Below, piece by piece: positions 25,723 through 34,387 of a stretch of DNA of 64,000 nt. The stretch is from Gammaproteobacteria bacterium. Its GTDB lineage: Bacteria > Pseudomonadota > Gammaproteobacteria > Competibacterales > Competibacteraceae. The DNA lies in the NCBI GenBank assembly GCA_024234995.1, contig JACKNF010000003.1:124001-188000 (forward strand). Reading direction: 5' to 3'. Every line of letters begins with the position of its first letter. The first letter of the stretch is position 1. The notes below the pieces were generated by a model. It worked only from the letters and a program-made list of their open reading frames with translations. It ran no database searches and was not told the origin of the DNA. The translations under genes and the position numbers were made by a program.

Positions 25723-27282
25723 TTACCCGACGTAGTTGGCCTTGAAATCTTCTACGGCCTTTTTCAAGCCCGCTTCAATTTCATCGTTGTAATCGCCCGT
25801 TGCATTGATCTTGTCGATCAGCGCCGCATAGCCGGACCGGGCGAACGCCAGCAAATCAGCTTCAAAATGCCCGATCTTATTCAGCGGCACATCGTCCAGA
25901 TAGCCACGATCTGCGGCGAATAGCGAAATTGCCATTTCCGCTACTGACATCGGCGAATACTGCTTCTGTTTCATCAGTTCGGTGACGCGTTGACCACGCT
26001 CAAGCTGTTTGCGGGTCGCCTCGTCCAGGTCAGACGCAAACTGGGCGAACGCCGCCAGTTCACGGTACTGGGCCAACGCCAAGCGAATACCACCACCCAG
26101 CTTCTTAATCGCCTTGGTCTGGGCAGCACCGCCCACACGGGAAACCGACAGGCCAGGATTGATAGCAGGACGGATACCAGCATTAAACAGATCAGTTTCC
26201 AGGTAAATCTGCCCGTCAGTGATCGAGATCACATTCGTAGGCACAAACGCTGATACGTCGCCCGCCTGGGTCTCAATGATTGGCAGGGCGGTTAGCGACC
26301 CGGTCTTGCCTTTTACTTCACCGTTGGTAAGACGCTCGACCTCATCGGCGTTGATCCGGGAGGCCCGTTCCAATAAGCGGGAGTGCAGGTAGAATACATC
26401 GCCAGGGAAGGCTTCACGGCCCGGTGGACGGCGCAACAGCAGCGAGACTTGGCGATAGGCCACCGCCTGCTTAGACAAATCATCGTAGACAATCAGCGCG
26501 TCCTGGCCTCGGTCACGAAAGTATTCGCCCATGCTGCACCCGGAATAGGGCGCCATGTACAACATCGCTGCCGATTCAGAAGCGCTGGCGGCCACCACGA
26601 TGGTGTGTTCCATTGCGCCATGTTCCTCAAGCTTGCGCACCACGTTAGCAATTGATGAGTTCTTTTGACCAATTGCGACATAGATACACTTGATGCCGGT
26701 ACCTTTCTGATTGATGATCGCATCAATCGCCACGGCGGTCTTACCTGTCTGGCGGTCACCGATGATCAACTCGCGTTGACCACGGCCAATCGGTACCATC
26801 GCGTCAATGGCCTTAAGACCGGTTTGCACCGGTTGACTGACTGACTGACGTTCGATAACGCCTGGCGCGATAACTTCGGTCGGCGCGGTCAAGGCCGCAA
26901 CGATGGGACCTTTACCATCAATCGGCTGGCCCAATGCATTGACCACACGCCCCAATAGAGCTTCACCGATAGGCACTTCCAGAATACGCCCGGTGCAAAG
27001 CGCTTTATCGCCTTCCGCCAGATGCTCGTAGTCGCCCAGGATCACGGCACCGACGGAATCCCGCTCCAGATTTAGGGCTAGACCATAAGTGACCGGATCG
27101 CCTTCCCGAGGAGCCGGGAACTCGATCATTTCACCCTGCATCGCATTGTCAAGGCCATAAATCCGGGCGATGCCATCAGCCAGGCTGACGATGGTGCCTT
27201 CCGTGCGGGCTTCGGCGGTCGCCTGGTAACCCTCCAGGCGCTGCCGAATCAGATCGCTGATTTCGGATGGTTTGAGTTGCAT
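25723..27282 (-). CDS. atpA: ATP synthase F1 alpha subunit
   Basis: Non-catalytic nucleotide-binding subunit of F1. The 519-residue protein has Walker A GDRQTGKTAVAIDAI, the Walker B LIVYDDLSKQA, the family signature PAINPGLSVSRVGGAAQ and the conserved Arg finger within that block. The start MQLKPSEISDLIRQRL is typical. It follows atpH by 15 bases. Confidence 0.98.
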   Translation of the reverse strand: MQLKPSEISDLIRQRLEGYQATAEARTEGTIVSLADGIARIYGLDNAMQGEMIEFPAPREGDPVTYGLALNLERDSVGAVILGDYEHLAEGDKALCTGRILEVPIGEALLGRVVNALGQPIDGKGPIVAALTAPTEVIAPGVIERQSVSQPVQTGLKAIDAMVPIGRGQRELIIGDRQTGKTAVAIDAIINQKGTGIKCIYVAIGQKNSSIANVVRKLEEHGAMEHTIVVAASASESAAMLYMAPYSGCSMGEYFRDRGQDALIVYDDLSKQAVAYRQVSLLLRRPPGREAFPGDVFYLHSRLLERASRINADEVERLTNGEVKGKTGSLTALPIIETQAGDVSAFVPTNVISITDGQIYLETDLFNAGIRPAINPGLSVSRVGGAAQTKAIKKLGGGIRLALAQYRELAAFAQFASDLDEATRKQLERGQRVTELMKQKQYSPMSVAEMAISLFAADRGYLDDVPLNKIGHFEADLLAFARSGYAALIDKINATGDYNDEIEAGLKKAVEDFKANYVG

Positions 27283-27297
27283 AAAACGGTATTCCCC

Positions 27298-27873
27298 TTA
27301 CTGGCTCAAGGCCGTGACAAGTTTGTCCAGCCGGCCGCGTGCTGAACCGTCGATCACCAGATCGCCAACCCGGATCACTGCGCCTGCGATCAGCGATTCA
27401 TCTATCTTGCAATCCAGCGCGACATCGCGCTGAAACTTCGTTTTCAGCGCGGTGATCACACGATTGCGTTGGGTATCGGTCACGGTGGCCGAACTGATGA
27501 GCTCGGCGTGAAGGATGCTTTCAGCCTCGGCGCGCAACCGCTCAAATAAAACGGCAATGCTTGGAAGCATATGCAGACGATGAAATTCCGCCAGCATCTT
27601 CAGGAAGGTAACGAAAGCTTCAGGCGCTTCCTCATCGCCCCGGACATCGCGACACACCCCAGCGACTAATTCAGCTTTCTGGTCACCGCGCATTTGCGGG
27701 TTCCAGGGACCAAGCAGGCGTTGCAGGGCAGGATCCGCAGCGACAGCGGCGGCAGTCGAAAGCAGCTCCGACCAAAGCGGTAAGTTGCCGGTCTCCTGAG
27801 CTTCCTCGAACGCCGCCCGGGCATAAGGCCGGGCGGCGGCAGTGGGTCGGACGACGGTTGTGGTTTCAGCCAT
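27298..27873 (-). CDS. atpH: ATP synthase F1 delta subunit
   Basis: Peripheral-stalk subunit joining F1 to the b subunits. The 191-residue protein has the expected helical N-terminal domain (ARPYARAAFEEA) and the C-terminal motif DESLIAGAVIRVGDLVIDGSARGRL. It starts with a slightly longer polar N-terminus than E. coli AtpH (177 residues). It lies between atpF and atpA. Confidence 0.95.
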   Translation of the reverse strand: MAETTTVVRPTAAARPYARAAFEEAQETGNLPLWSELLSTAAAVAADPALQRLLGPWNPQMRGDQKAELVAGVCRDVRGDEEAPEAFVTFLKMLAEFHRLHMLPSIAVLFERLRAEAESILHAELISSATVTDTQRNRVITALKTKFQRDVALDCKIDESLIAGAVIRVGDLVIDGSARGRLDKLVTALSQ

Positions 27874-27890
27874 TGGCGTGGTCCGTATGG

Positions 27891-28361
27891 TTAGAGCTGC
27901 GCGACCAGATCATCCAGCAGGGCAGCGTTGGCCGCTTCGTCGACCTCGCGCTTGAGAACCTTGCTGGCGCCAGTGACGGCGAGACTGACGACCTGATGGC
28001 GGAGTTGCTCGCGGGCGCGGTTGACCTCCTGCTCGATTTCAGCCTTAGCGGCAGCGAGTTGGCGATCACCCTCGGTGCGGGCATCCTGTTTTGATTGCTC
28101 GATGATTTCGTTAGCACGCTTATGAGCCTGGGCGACAATCTCAGCAGATTGCTGCTTGGCTTCCTTAAGCGTCTGTGCGGCCTTAGCCTGAGCCAGTTCC
28201 TGCTCGCGCACACCACGCTCGGCGGAGGCTAAGCCATCAGCGATTTTCTTCTGGCGGTCTTGCATGGCCTGCATGATCGGTGGCCACACGTACTTCATGG
28301 TAAAGAGCACCAGAAGGCCAAACGTGATCATCTGCCCAATGAGAGTGGCATTGAAGTTCAC
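27891..28361 (-). CDS. atpF: ATP synthase Fo b subunit
   Basis: Peripheral stalk, anchored by one N-terminal membrane helix. The 156-residue protein starts MNFNATLIGQMITFGLLVLFTMKYVWPP over the anchor and first turn, followed by a long Ala/Glu/Gln-rich right-handed coiled coil, as in E. coli AtpF (156 residues). A single b gene is present (no b'). Confidence 0.97.
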   Translation of the reverse strand: MNFNATLIGQMITFGLLVLFTMKYVWPPIMQAMQDRQKKIADGLASAERGVREQELAQAKAAQTLKEAKQQSAEIVAQAHKRANEIIEQSKQDARTEGDRQLAAAKAEIEQEVNRAREQLRHQVVSLAVTGASKVLKREVDEAANAALLDDLVAQL

Positions 28362-28413
28362 GCGGTTACCTCCTCAATTGTACGAATTGGCGTAGGTCGG
28401 AAATCCCCGAAGA

Positions 28414-28698
28414 TCAATGGATCAACGCCTGCACCGGACCGAGGAAGGGGTTAGCGAAGGTAAAGAACAGGGCGATGCCAACACCGATCATGGTTACCGC
28501 GTCAAGCAGACCAGCAACGATAAACATCTTGACCTGCAAGGTAGGAATCATTTCGGGTTGGCGAGCAGCACCTTCCAGAAACTTGCCGCCCAGCAGGGCG
28601 AAGCCGATGGCGGTGCCCAGCGCACCCATACCTAGAATCAAGGCTACGGCAATGACGGTCATACCCTGCACATTGGCAATCAAGCTTGCAGCTTCCAT
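28414..28698 (-). CDS. atpE: ATP synthase Fo c subunit
   Basis: Rotor-ring proteolipid with two membrane helices. The 94 residues include the polar loop ARQPE and the ion-binding carboxylate Asp66 in AGLLDAV. An Asp here, and no Na-type Gln/Glu-Ser ligand set, points to proton rather than sodium coupling. It lies between atpB and atpF. Confidence 0.97.
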   Translation of the reverse strand: MEAASLIANVQGMTVIAVALILGMGALGTAIGFALLGGKFLEGAARQPEMIPTLQVKMFIVAGLLDAVTMIGVGIALFFTFANPFLGPVQALIH

Positions 28699-28793
28699 TT
28701 ATGGTCTCCCGTTGAGAGGTTGGGGTGTGAAAAAAACCGGATAGGAAATCCGGTTGCTTTGCAACCGGACTCCGTTGGGAATCTATTTGATAA

Positions 28794-29561
28794 TTAATGA
28801 TCCTCGTGCGCCATACTCAGGTACACGATGGTCAACACCATGAAGATAAAGGCTTGCAGGGTGATAACCAGGATATGAAATACAGCCCACGGCCAACCGA
28901 GGGTGAACTGAATCCACCAAGGCAGTAAGGCAATCAGAATAAAAATCAATTCGCCGGCATAGAGGTTGCCAAATAACCGCAGGCCAAGCGAAATAGGCTT
29001 TGCCAGATCCTCGACAATCCGCAGCAATAGGTTGAAAGGCATGAACCATTTGCCAAAAGGGTGGGTCAGCACTTCCATCGTAAAATGCACCGGCCCCTTG
29101 ACCTTGATGCTGTAGTAATAAACCAGCAGCAACACGGCAATCGACATACCAAACGTCGAATTCAGATCAGTGGATGGGACTACACGTAAATAGGGGATTC
29201 CTAACAAGCCAGCGATGGCTGGCAGTAAATCAACAGGCACGAGATCCATGGCGTTCCACAAGAACACCCAGATGAAGATCGTCAATGCCAGTGGCGCAAT
29301 GACCGGATTGCGGCCATGAAAGGAATCCTTGACCTGGGTATCGACGAAGTCGACCATGATCTCGCAGAAATTCTGCAACGGACCTGGCACGCCGCTGGTT
29401 GCAGATTTCGCCGCCTTCATGAACAGCCACAGGAACAACGCCCCGAGGCTGATCGAAAAGAACATCGTATCAAGATGAAGCGTCCAGAACCCCTCGCCAA
29501 CCTTGAGATTGGTCAAATGGTGGACGATGTATCCCGTTGCGGAATGACCACTTTCGCTCAT
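28794..29561 (-). CDS. atpB: ATP synthase Fo a subunit
   Basis: Stator subunit forming the proton half-channels. The 255-residue membrane protein has the essential Arg in SLGLRLFGNLYAGELIFILIA, the conserved ending motif FHILVITLQAFIFMVLTIVYL, and five or six membrane helices. It overlaps atpI by 4 bases. Confidence 0.97.
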   Translation of the reverse strand: MSESGHSATGYIVHHLTNLKVGEGFWTLHLDTMFFSISLGALFLWLFMKAAKSATSGVPGPLQNFCEIMVDFVDTQVKDSFHGRNPVIAPLALTIFIWVFLWNAMDLVPVDLLPAIAGLLGIPYLRVVPSTDLNSTFGMSIAVLLLVYYYSIKVKGPVHFTMEVLTHPFGKWFMPFNLLLRIVEDLAKPISLGLRLFGNLYAGELIFILIALLPWWIQFTLGWPWAVFHILVITLQAFIFMVLTIVYLSMAHEDH

Positions 29562-29944
29562 AGCGTCCTCACCGAAGCATCGAATGTAAAAGGTAATGCC
29601 AGCCAGTACGCCATTAGCGCGGCCATATACGCCAGTAGGAGATGGAGAGGTGAAACCGGCAGCCAGAGGAGTGCGACGCTAAGTAGAAGAATGGTCAACA
29701 GCAACTTGACAACCTCGCCCATATAAAACGCCCGGGCAACCTTGGCAGCGGGTGAGCCAATGCGTACTGAAAAAACTTTGCTGGCGAAATAGAAGGTAAC
29801 CAGCGTACTGATTCCGCCACCGGCCACCGCGGAATACGCAGCACGAAAATCACTGAGAGCTAGGGAGATCGTAGCGACCAGCAGCGTAGCGAGCAGTTGA
29901 ATAGCAATAATTATCCGGGTGACTTGTTTTGCGCCCATGATCAT
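29558..29944 (-). CDS. atpI: ATP synthase assembly protein AtpI
   Basis: Small membrane protein that helps c-ring assembly in other bacteria. The 128-residue product has four predicted membrane helices and the AtpI-type motif FRAAYSAVAGGGISTLVTFYFASKVF over helix two and its loop. It is the first gene of the atp operon, downstream of a strong promoter-like sequence at 30102-30131. Confidence 0.9.
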   Translation of the reverse strand: MIMGAKQVTRIIIAIQLLATLLVATISLALSDFRAAYSAVAGGGISTLVTFYFASKVFSVRIGSPAAKVARAFYMGEVVKLLLTILLLSVALLWLPVSPLHLLLAYMAALMAYWLALPFTFDASVRTL

Positions 29945-30101
29945 AATCCTAATGATCCAGACGCTGCGTTATGCTGGACATATTTGTAATCGTTATCTTT
30001 ATTAGTCTATTCGGGTTTTATTGTGTCTTTCTCTACAGCGCTCCAGCATCCTGCTCAACATCTCCTGCTCCCGATTTACCTTGCCTGTAGAGCACACCAA
30101 A

Positions 30102-30131
30102 ATTATAGGGAATATAGCGTATCAGGGTCAA
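30102..30131 (-). promoter_or_regulatory. Sigma70-type promoter of the atp operon
   Basis: On the minus strand a -35 box TTGACC and a perfect -10 box TATAAT are spaced by 18 bases. They lie just after the parB stop and about 160 bases before atpI. This gives the ATP synthase genes their own promoter apart from rsmG-parAB. Confidence 0.7.
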
Positions 30132-30145
30132 CGAAAATCGCCATA

Positions 30146-31036
30146 TCACTTAATCCTGGCAATCACACCATCCAACTCATCCAGACTATTATATTGGATG
30201 ATGACACTCCCTTTGCCGGAAGCACCATGCCGGACCCGGACCCGTGCGCCCAGCCGCTCCGATAAGTTGTCTTGTAACAAACGGATATTCGGATCAGCTG
30301 ATAATGGCGCTGCAGCAGAGGCTACAACATCTGATTGCTGCAGACGGCGGGCCAGTTGTTCAGTCTCCCGTGCCGACAATCCACGTAACAAGATCTGATG
30401 GGCGGCTTCCCGCTGCAAAGCGGGCGGCAACGGCAGCAAAGCACGGGCATGGCCCATATCTAGCTTGCGCTCCCGTACCAGTTGCCCGACATCCTCACTC
30501 AACTCCAATAAACGGAGCAGGTTGGTCACTGCCGCCCGTGACCGGCCAACAGCATCAGCAGCCTGTTGGTGTGTTAGCTGAAATTCGCCGATCAACCGTT
30601 GTAGAGCGGTGGCTTCTTCCAGAGGATTGAGATCTTCACGCTGGATATTTTCGATAAGCGCCACGGCGATGGCCGCCTGATCCGGCACATCGCGGATTAC
30701 CGCTGGCACCTCATGCAAACCAGCCAGTTGCGCTGCCCGCCAACGCCGCTCGCCAGCAATTAATTCATAGCGGTTTCCATCCAGAGGACGCACTAGCACT
30801 GGCTGTACCACACCTTGCGCGCGGATCGACTCAGCCAATTCATGCAAAGTATCCTGGCGTAAATCCTGGCGTGGCTGATAGCGGCCCCGGCAAATCTGCT
30901 CGACAGGCAATTGCCGCAAGGTTTCCGGCGCTTCCGGAACCGGAACGATCGATGCTGTCATTCCCTCTCGTGTCGCTGCTGCCGCACCAAGCAGCGCATC
31001 CAGCCCACGGCCCAAGCCACCCTTTTTACGGATCAT
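30146..31036 (-). CDS. parB: Chromosome partitioning protein ParB
   Basis: CTP-dependent DNA clamp that loads at parS sites and organises the origin region. The 296 residues start KKGGLGRGLDALLG, have the CTP-binding motif LIAGERRWRAAQLAG, the conserved ENIQREDLNPLEEA, a helix-turn-helix (LTHQQAADAVGRSRAAVTNLLRLLEL split by its turn) and a C-terminal dimer domain. It overlaps parA by 4 bases. No good match to the parS 16-mer was noticed by eye. Confidence 0.97.
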   Translation of the reverse strand: MIRKKGGLGRGLDALLGAAAATREGMTASIVPVPEAPETLRQLPVEQICRGRYQPRQDLRQDTLHELAESIRAQGVVQPVLVRPLDGNRYELIAGERRWRAAQLAGLHEVPAVIRDVPDQAAIAVALIENIQREDLNPLEEATALQRLIGEFQLTHQQAADAVGRSRAAVTNLLRLLELSEDVGQLVRERKLDMGHARALLPLPPALQREAAHQILLRGLSARETEQLARRLQQSDVVASAAAPLSADPNIRLLQDNLSERLGARVRVRHGASGKGSVIIQYNSLDELDGVIARIK

Positions 31037-31833
31037 GCGCTAGCTCCGCTTTCCCTTTTTGCGGCAGGCCGCCGCAACCGCTTCCGCACTTCCTTAGCCA
31101 GCTCGCGATAGCTTTGCGCGCCACGCGAGCTGTCATCGTAATGGATGACCGGCAACCCATAACTCGGCGCCTCGGCCAACCGCACGTTACGGGGAATCAG
31201 CGTTTCAAACACTGTTGCTCCAAAATGCTCGGCAATCTGATTCGACACATCATTAGCCAAGCGATTGCGAGGATCAAACATAGTTCGCAATACCCCTTCG
31301 ATCCGCAAATTAGGATTGGTGGACTTGCGCACTTTTTCAATTGTATCCAGCAACGCGGATAAGCCTTCCAAGGCATAGTACTCGCATTGCACGGGGATGA
31401 TCACTGATTGGGCAGCGGTTAGAGCATTAACTGTCAACATGTTCAATGATGGCGGGCAATCGATCAGAATGACATCAAAATTCCATATCACTGGAGCCAA
31501 GGCATCGCGCAACCGGTCAGGCGCATTATCAATTTTCAACAGACCAACTTCAGCAGCAGTCAGGTCACCGTTGGCCGGCAGCAACCGCATCTGGGCTTTT
31601 TCGACCCACTGCAAAGCATCTGACAGTGTCGCTTCGCCTAACAGCACTTCGTAACTGGTAGCGGATACTGTGTGTTTATTTACCCCACAGCCCATAGTCG
31701 CATTGCCCTGCGGGTCGAGATCGACCAGCAACACCCCTTGACGCAATGCCGACAAACAGGCAGCCAAGTTGACCGCAGTGGTAGTCTTGCCGACACCACC
31801 TTTCTGATTAGTAATGGCGATGATGTGTGCCAT
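31033..31833 (-). CDS. parA: Chromosome partitioning ATPase ParA (Soj)
   Basis: ParA-type ATPase that moves ParB-bound origins. The 266-residue protein has the deviant Walker A KGGVGKTTTAVNLA, the Walker A' DLDPQGNATMG and Walker B LIDCPPSLNMLTVNAL. It lacks an N-terminal DNA-binding domain, so it is a chromosomal Soj type. It lies 11 bases after rsmG, giving the order rsmG-parA-parB-atp typical of gammaproteobacteria. Confidence 0.97.
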   Translation of the reverse strand: MAHIIAITNQKGGVGKTTTAVNLAACLSALRQGVLLVDLDPQGNATMGCGVNKHTVSATSYEVLLGEATLSDALQWVEKAQMRLLPANGDLTAAEVGLLKIDNAPDRLRDALAPVIWNFDVILIDCPPSLNMLTVNALTAAQSVIIPVQCEYYALEGLSALLDTIEKVRKSTNPNLRIEGVLRTMFDPRNRLANDVSNQIAEHFGATVFETLIPRNVRLAEAPSYGLPVIHYDDSSRGAQSYRELAKEVRKRLRRPAAKRESGASA

Positions 31834-31844
31834 AAGTCTCAGTC

Positions 31845-32477
31845 TCAGGAAACAGGGACAGGCGCCAGATGCACCAAATGGCGTTCGGCATCCAATCCCG
31901 GGATATATAATGGGTAAACGCCAACCAGGCTATAATCCAATGGCAAACAGGCCAGCTCATCATCGGGGAAAATACCCTTCATCGCTAATAATTGGCCCTG
32001 CGGGGCACACAACCGGCCGGCGGCCGCCAGCAATTCTGCCAGGGTCGCGAATGCCCGTGACACGATGCAATCAAACAAAGGATACGGCCGATAATCCTCA
32101 ACCCGGCTACGCACCACTTCAATATTGGTGAGATGCAGCTCTGCGGTTGCCTGAATAAGAAACCGGGTGCGTTTGCCATTGCTATCCAGCAGGCAGAAGG
32201 CACACTCCGGCCGGGCGATAGCTAGCGGAATACCCGGTAACCCGGCGCCGCTCCCGACATCCAGCACACGCCCCCTCCCGATCCAAGGCCAGATCGACAA
32301 ACTGTCCAGGACATGCCGCACGACCATCGCTTCTGGATCACGCACGGCTGTCAGGTTGTAGGCACGATTCCAACGTTCCAGTAGCCCCAGATAGGCTGCC
32401 AGTTGTTCGGCCGCCTCGCTGGATAAGGGAATACCCAGCCGTTCGCTGCCATCGATAATGGATTGTTCGATACTCAT
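31845..32477 (-). CDS. rsmG: 16S rRNA (guanine527-N7)-methyltransferase RsmG
   Basis: Methylates G527 of 16S rRNA with S-adenosylmethionine. The 210-residue protein has the SAM motif LDVGSGAGLPGIPLAIARP and the family helix YLGLLERWNRAYNLTAVRDPE. mnmG normally precedes it; here the upstream region is occupied by a decayed insertion element. Confidence 0.96.
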   Translation of the reverse strand: MSIEQSIIDGSERLGIPLSSEAAEQLAAYLGLLERWNRAYNLTAVRDPEAMVVRHVLDSLSIWPWIGRGRVLDVGSGAGLPGIPLAIARPECAFCLLDSNGKRTRFLIQATAELHLTNIEVVRSRVEDYRPYPLFDCIVSRAFATLAELLAAAGRLCAPQGQLLAMKGIFPDDELACLPLDYSLVGVYPLYIPGLDAERHLVHLAPVPVS

Positions 32478-32675
32478 GAACCGTAGAGTTTACTTTTAGG
32501 ATCGTTTTGAGGATAACGCACGAAGAAAATCCGGGGGTTGCCGGTTACATGATTCCACTAAATCCCATAGAGCCTCCTGGTGCGCACTACTCCCGTAATA
32601 CTTGATCGTCATGGCCTGTCATAGCAGCTTGGAACGGCTATCGCGCCGCTCTCGTGATCTTCGCAGCTGCTTGCT

Positions 32676-33107
32676 TCAAATCTTCAGTGTGAGTACATCC
32701 AAGGTCTTGCAAACAAAGCGGCCCCAGCGCTGGTGCAGAGTATTGTCGAAGCGCTCGATGTGGCTGGCGGGATCTTTGGAATACGCGGCCCGATGTTGGG
32801 CGGCAGGCAGGGCATTGAACCGGGCGGGAGCCAGGGCCGCTTCCAATGAGGCAAATCCTGGGTTTTTTTGAGCCACGCCGATACCGTGCTGGGCGACATC
32901 CCGACTAGAAGGGTTCATCTCCGCAGGGAGGCGTGCTCCTGATAGGCGCGCAGAATTCGCTCTTTTGCCATTTCCGTATACCTCAGCGCGCAAGGGTTTT
33001 CCCGAAAGCTGCGCCCGCATCCACCACATTTATAACACTGCTTGCCGTTACCAGTTTTACCGTGCTGCTGGTGTAGCTGCCCGCTGCCACAGATGACCAC
33101 AGTTCAT
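32676..33107 (-). pseudogene. Remnant of an IS1-family transposase (insA-insB)
   Basis: Pieces of the two IS1 proteins are readable in shifting frames. From 33107 down: MNCG followed after a one-base slip by HGKTGNGKQCYKCGGCGRSF (InsA zinc finger) and MAKERILRAYQEHASLRR. Then, in another frame, SPSTVSAWLKKTQDLP (InsA helix-turn-helix). Finally PASHIERFDNTLHQRWGRF and a stop at 32676 (InsB C-terminus). The catalytic core of InsB is missing, so the element has at least two frameshifts and an internal deletion and cannot transpose. Confidence 0.8.
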
Positions 33108-33235
33108 CTTACCATGATAACCTTGCTCACCTCAGTGAGCCATTGCCCGTACTGGTGTATTTACCTGCTGCCACAGCGATCACAATTCATCTTATCATGA
33201 TAACCTTGCTCACCTCAGTGAGTCACTACCAGCTA
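33068..33235. repeat. Tandem duplication (two copies of about 84 bp)
   Basis: Two adjacent copies, 33068-33151 and 33152-33235, share CTGGTGTA, then the blocks CTGCTGCCACAG / CCGCTGCCACAG, TTCATCTTA, CATGATAACCTTGCTCACC and TCAGTGAG. They differ by several substitutions and a one-base indel. The unit covers the start of the IS1-type insA gene (the minus strand reads MNCDRCGSR in the outer copy) and the inverted CTCAC / GTGAG. It is a duplicated end of the element. Confidence 0.75.
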
Positions 33236-33559
33236 TTCCATTTTGTGGAGGCACGCGGCCCATCACAACAGATACATCACGTTAAGATCCACCTTGGGCT
33301 AAGACGCGACAAATCGTGATCGTTAACAACGAATGGATGGTGGCCTTTGCACTGCGTTCCGGCCAAATGATCACCGGGCAGAAGGTCGTTCTAGCGCTGA
33401 CCCTAATAGGCGGTTTAATCGAACAAACCGCCGGAACGATAAAAGCGATCACCGCTGAAGCGATCATCATTCCCAACCCCAGCCGAAGGTTACCTGCTGG
33501 CGTCAGCCCCGGTGAGCTTCGAAGTATCGATCAAATCTGCCCTGGCGGTATGAGAAGGC
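33236..33559. other. 324-bp region without recognisable gene
   Basis: Between the IS remnant and the DUF1223 gene. A plus-strand frame beginning with GTG at 33316 is open into the next gene but resembles no family known to me, and its 3' part overlaps DUF1223. Probably non-coding or an eroded fragment. Confidence 0.5.
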
Positions 33560-34351
33560 ATGAAAACACTATCATTGGCGATCACACTAATTGTAACGCT
33601 AATGGACGCGCGTCCTCTGTTAGCACAACCCGCAAGCTGTACAGCAGCCAGCACACCCAACCGCACAGCGCTCGTGGAACTCTACACCTCTGAAGGTTGC
33701 AGCAGTTGCCCTCCAGCGGACCGCTGGCTGACCAGGCAAACCACTCAAACCAGGGATTCACGCCAGATCGTGGCATTAGCATTCCATGTCGATTACTGGG
33801 ATCGCCTGGGCTGGAAGGACCGCTTCGCTCAGCCTGCATTCAGTGCTCGACAACGAGGATTAGCTGCACAACAAGGTTCTCGGACCGTGTACACACCGCA
33901 GATCTTAATCAATGGCCAAACCCTATTGCAGTGGCAATGGCCGGATGCACTCCAGCAACGGGTAACCAGCATCACGTCACAACCAGCGCCAGCGGATCTT
34001 CAAATTGAATTACTCCCAGAACCTGGACAATGGCAGGTGCGGACCATCGGCCGGATCCACGCGCCAGTAGCGCAGAGTAAGGCGGGAGTCTTTGTGGCAG
34101 TCTATCAAGACCAGCTCAGCAGCCAAGTGACCGCCGGGGAGAATGCGGGGGAACGCTTGCGGCATGACCGGGTCGTGCGGGCGCTGCTGGGACCGCTGGC
34201 GATCGGCCCCGACGGGCATTTTTTTCACACTGTACCGGTTTCCTTGCCCGATGAATTTGTGCCTCAAGATGCCGGCATCGTGGTTTTTCTTCAGCAGATT
34301 CAGAATGGGGAAGTGTTGCAAGCATTGGCATTGGCCGCTTGCTCAAGTTGA
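33560..34351 (+). CDS. Secreted thioredoxin-like DUF1223 protein
   Basis: Member of the DUF1223 family of exported proteins with a thioredoxin-like fold and no established function. The 263 residues begin with a signal peptide (cleavage near LLAQPA), followed by VELYTSEGCSSCPPADRW with a CxxC pair at Cys47 and Cys50, then FHVDYWDRLGWKDRFA and YTPQILING, all hallmark motifs. It is likely periplasmic and possibly redox-active. It stands alone, convergent with gcvPA 36 bases away. Confidence 0.87.
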   Translation: MKTLSLAITLIVTLMDARPLLAQPASCTAASTPNRTALVELYTSEGCSSCPPADRWLTRQTTQTRDSRQIVALAFHVDYWDRLGWKDRFAQPAFSARQRGLAAQQGSRTVYTPQILINGQTLLQWQWPDALQQRVTSITSQPAPADLQIELLPEPGQWQVRTIGRIHAPVAQSKAGVFVAVYQDQLSSQVTAGENAGERLRHDRVVRALLGPLAIGPDGHFFHTVPVSLPDEFVPQDAGIVVFLQQIQNGEVLQALALAACSS

Positions 34352-34387
34352 TTGACCGGCAAGCGCAACCGCACGACATCAATCGTC

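Noticed and set aside
30146..32477. A parS site near parAB
   Set aside because: No convincing match to the conserved 16-base parS palindrome was seen by eye here.
33316..33693. Plus-strand frame beginning with GTG before the DUF1223 gene
   Set aside because: Overlaps the signal-peptide region of DUF1223 by 134 bases and resembles no known protein.
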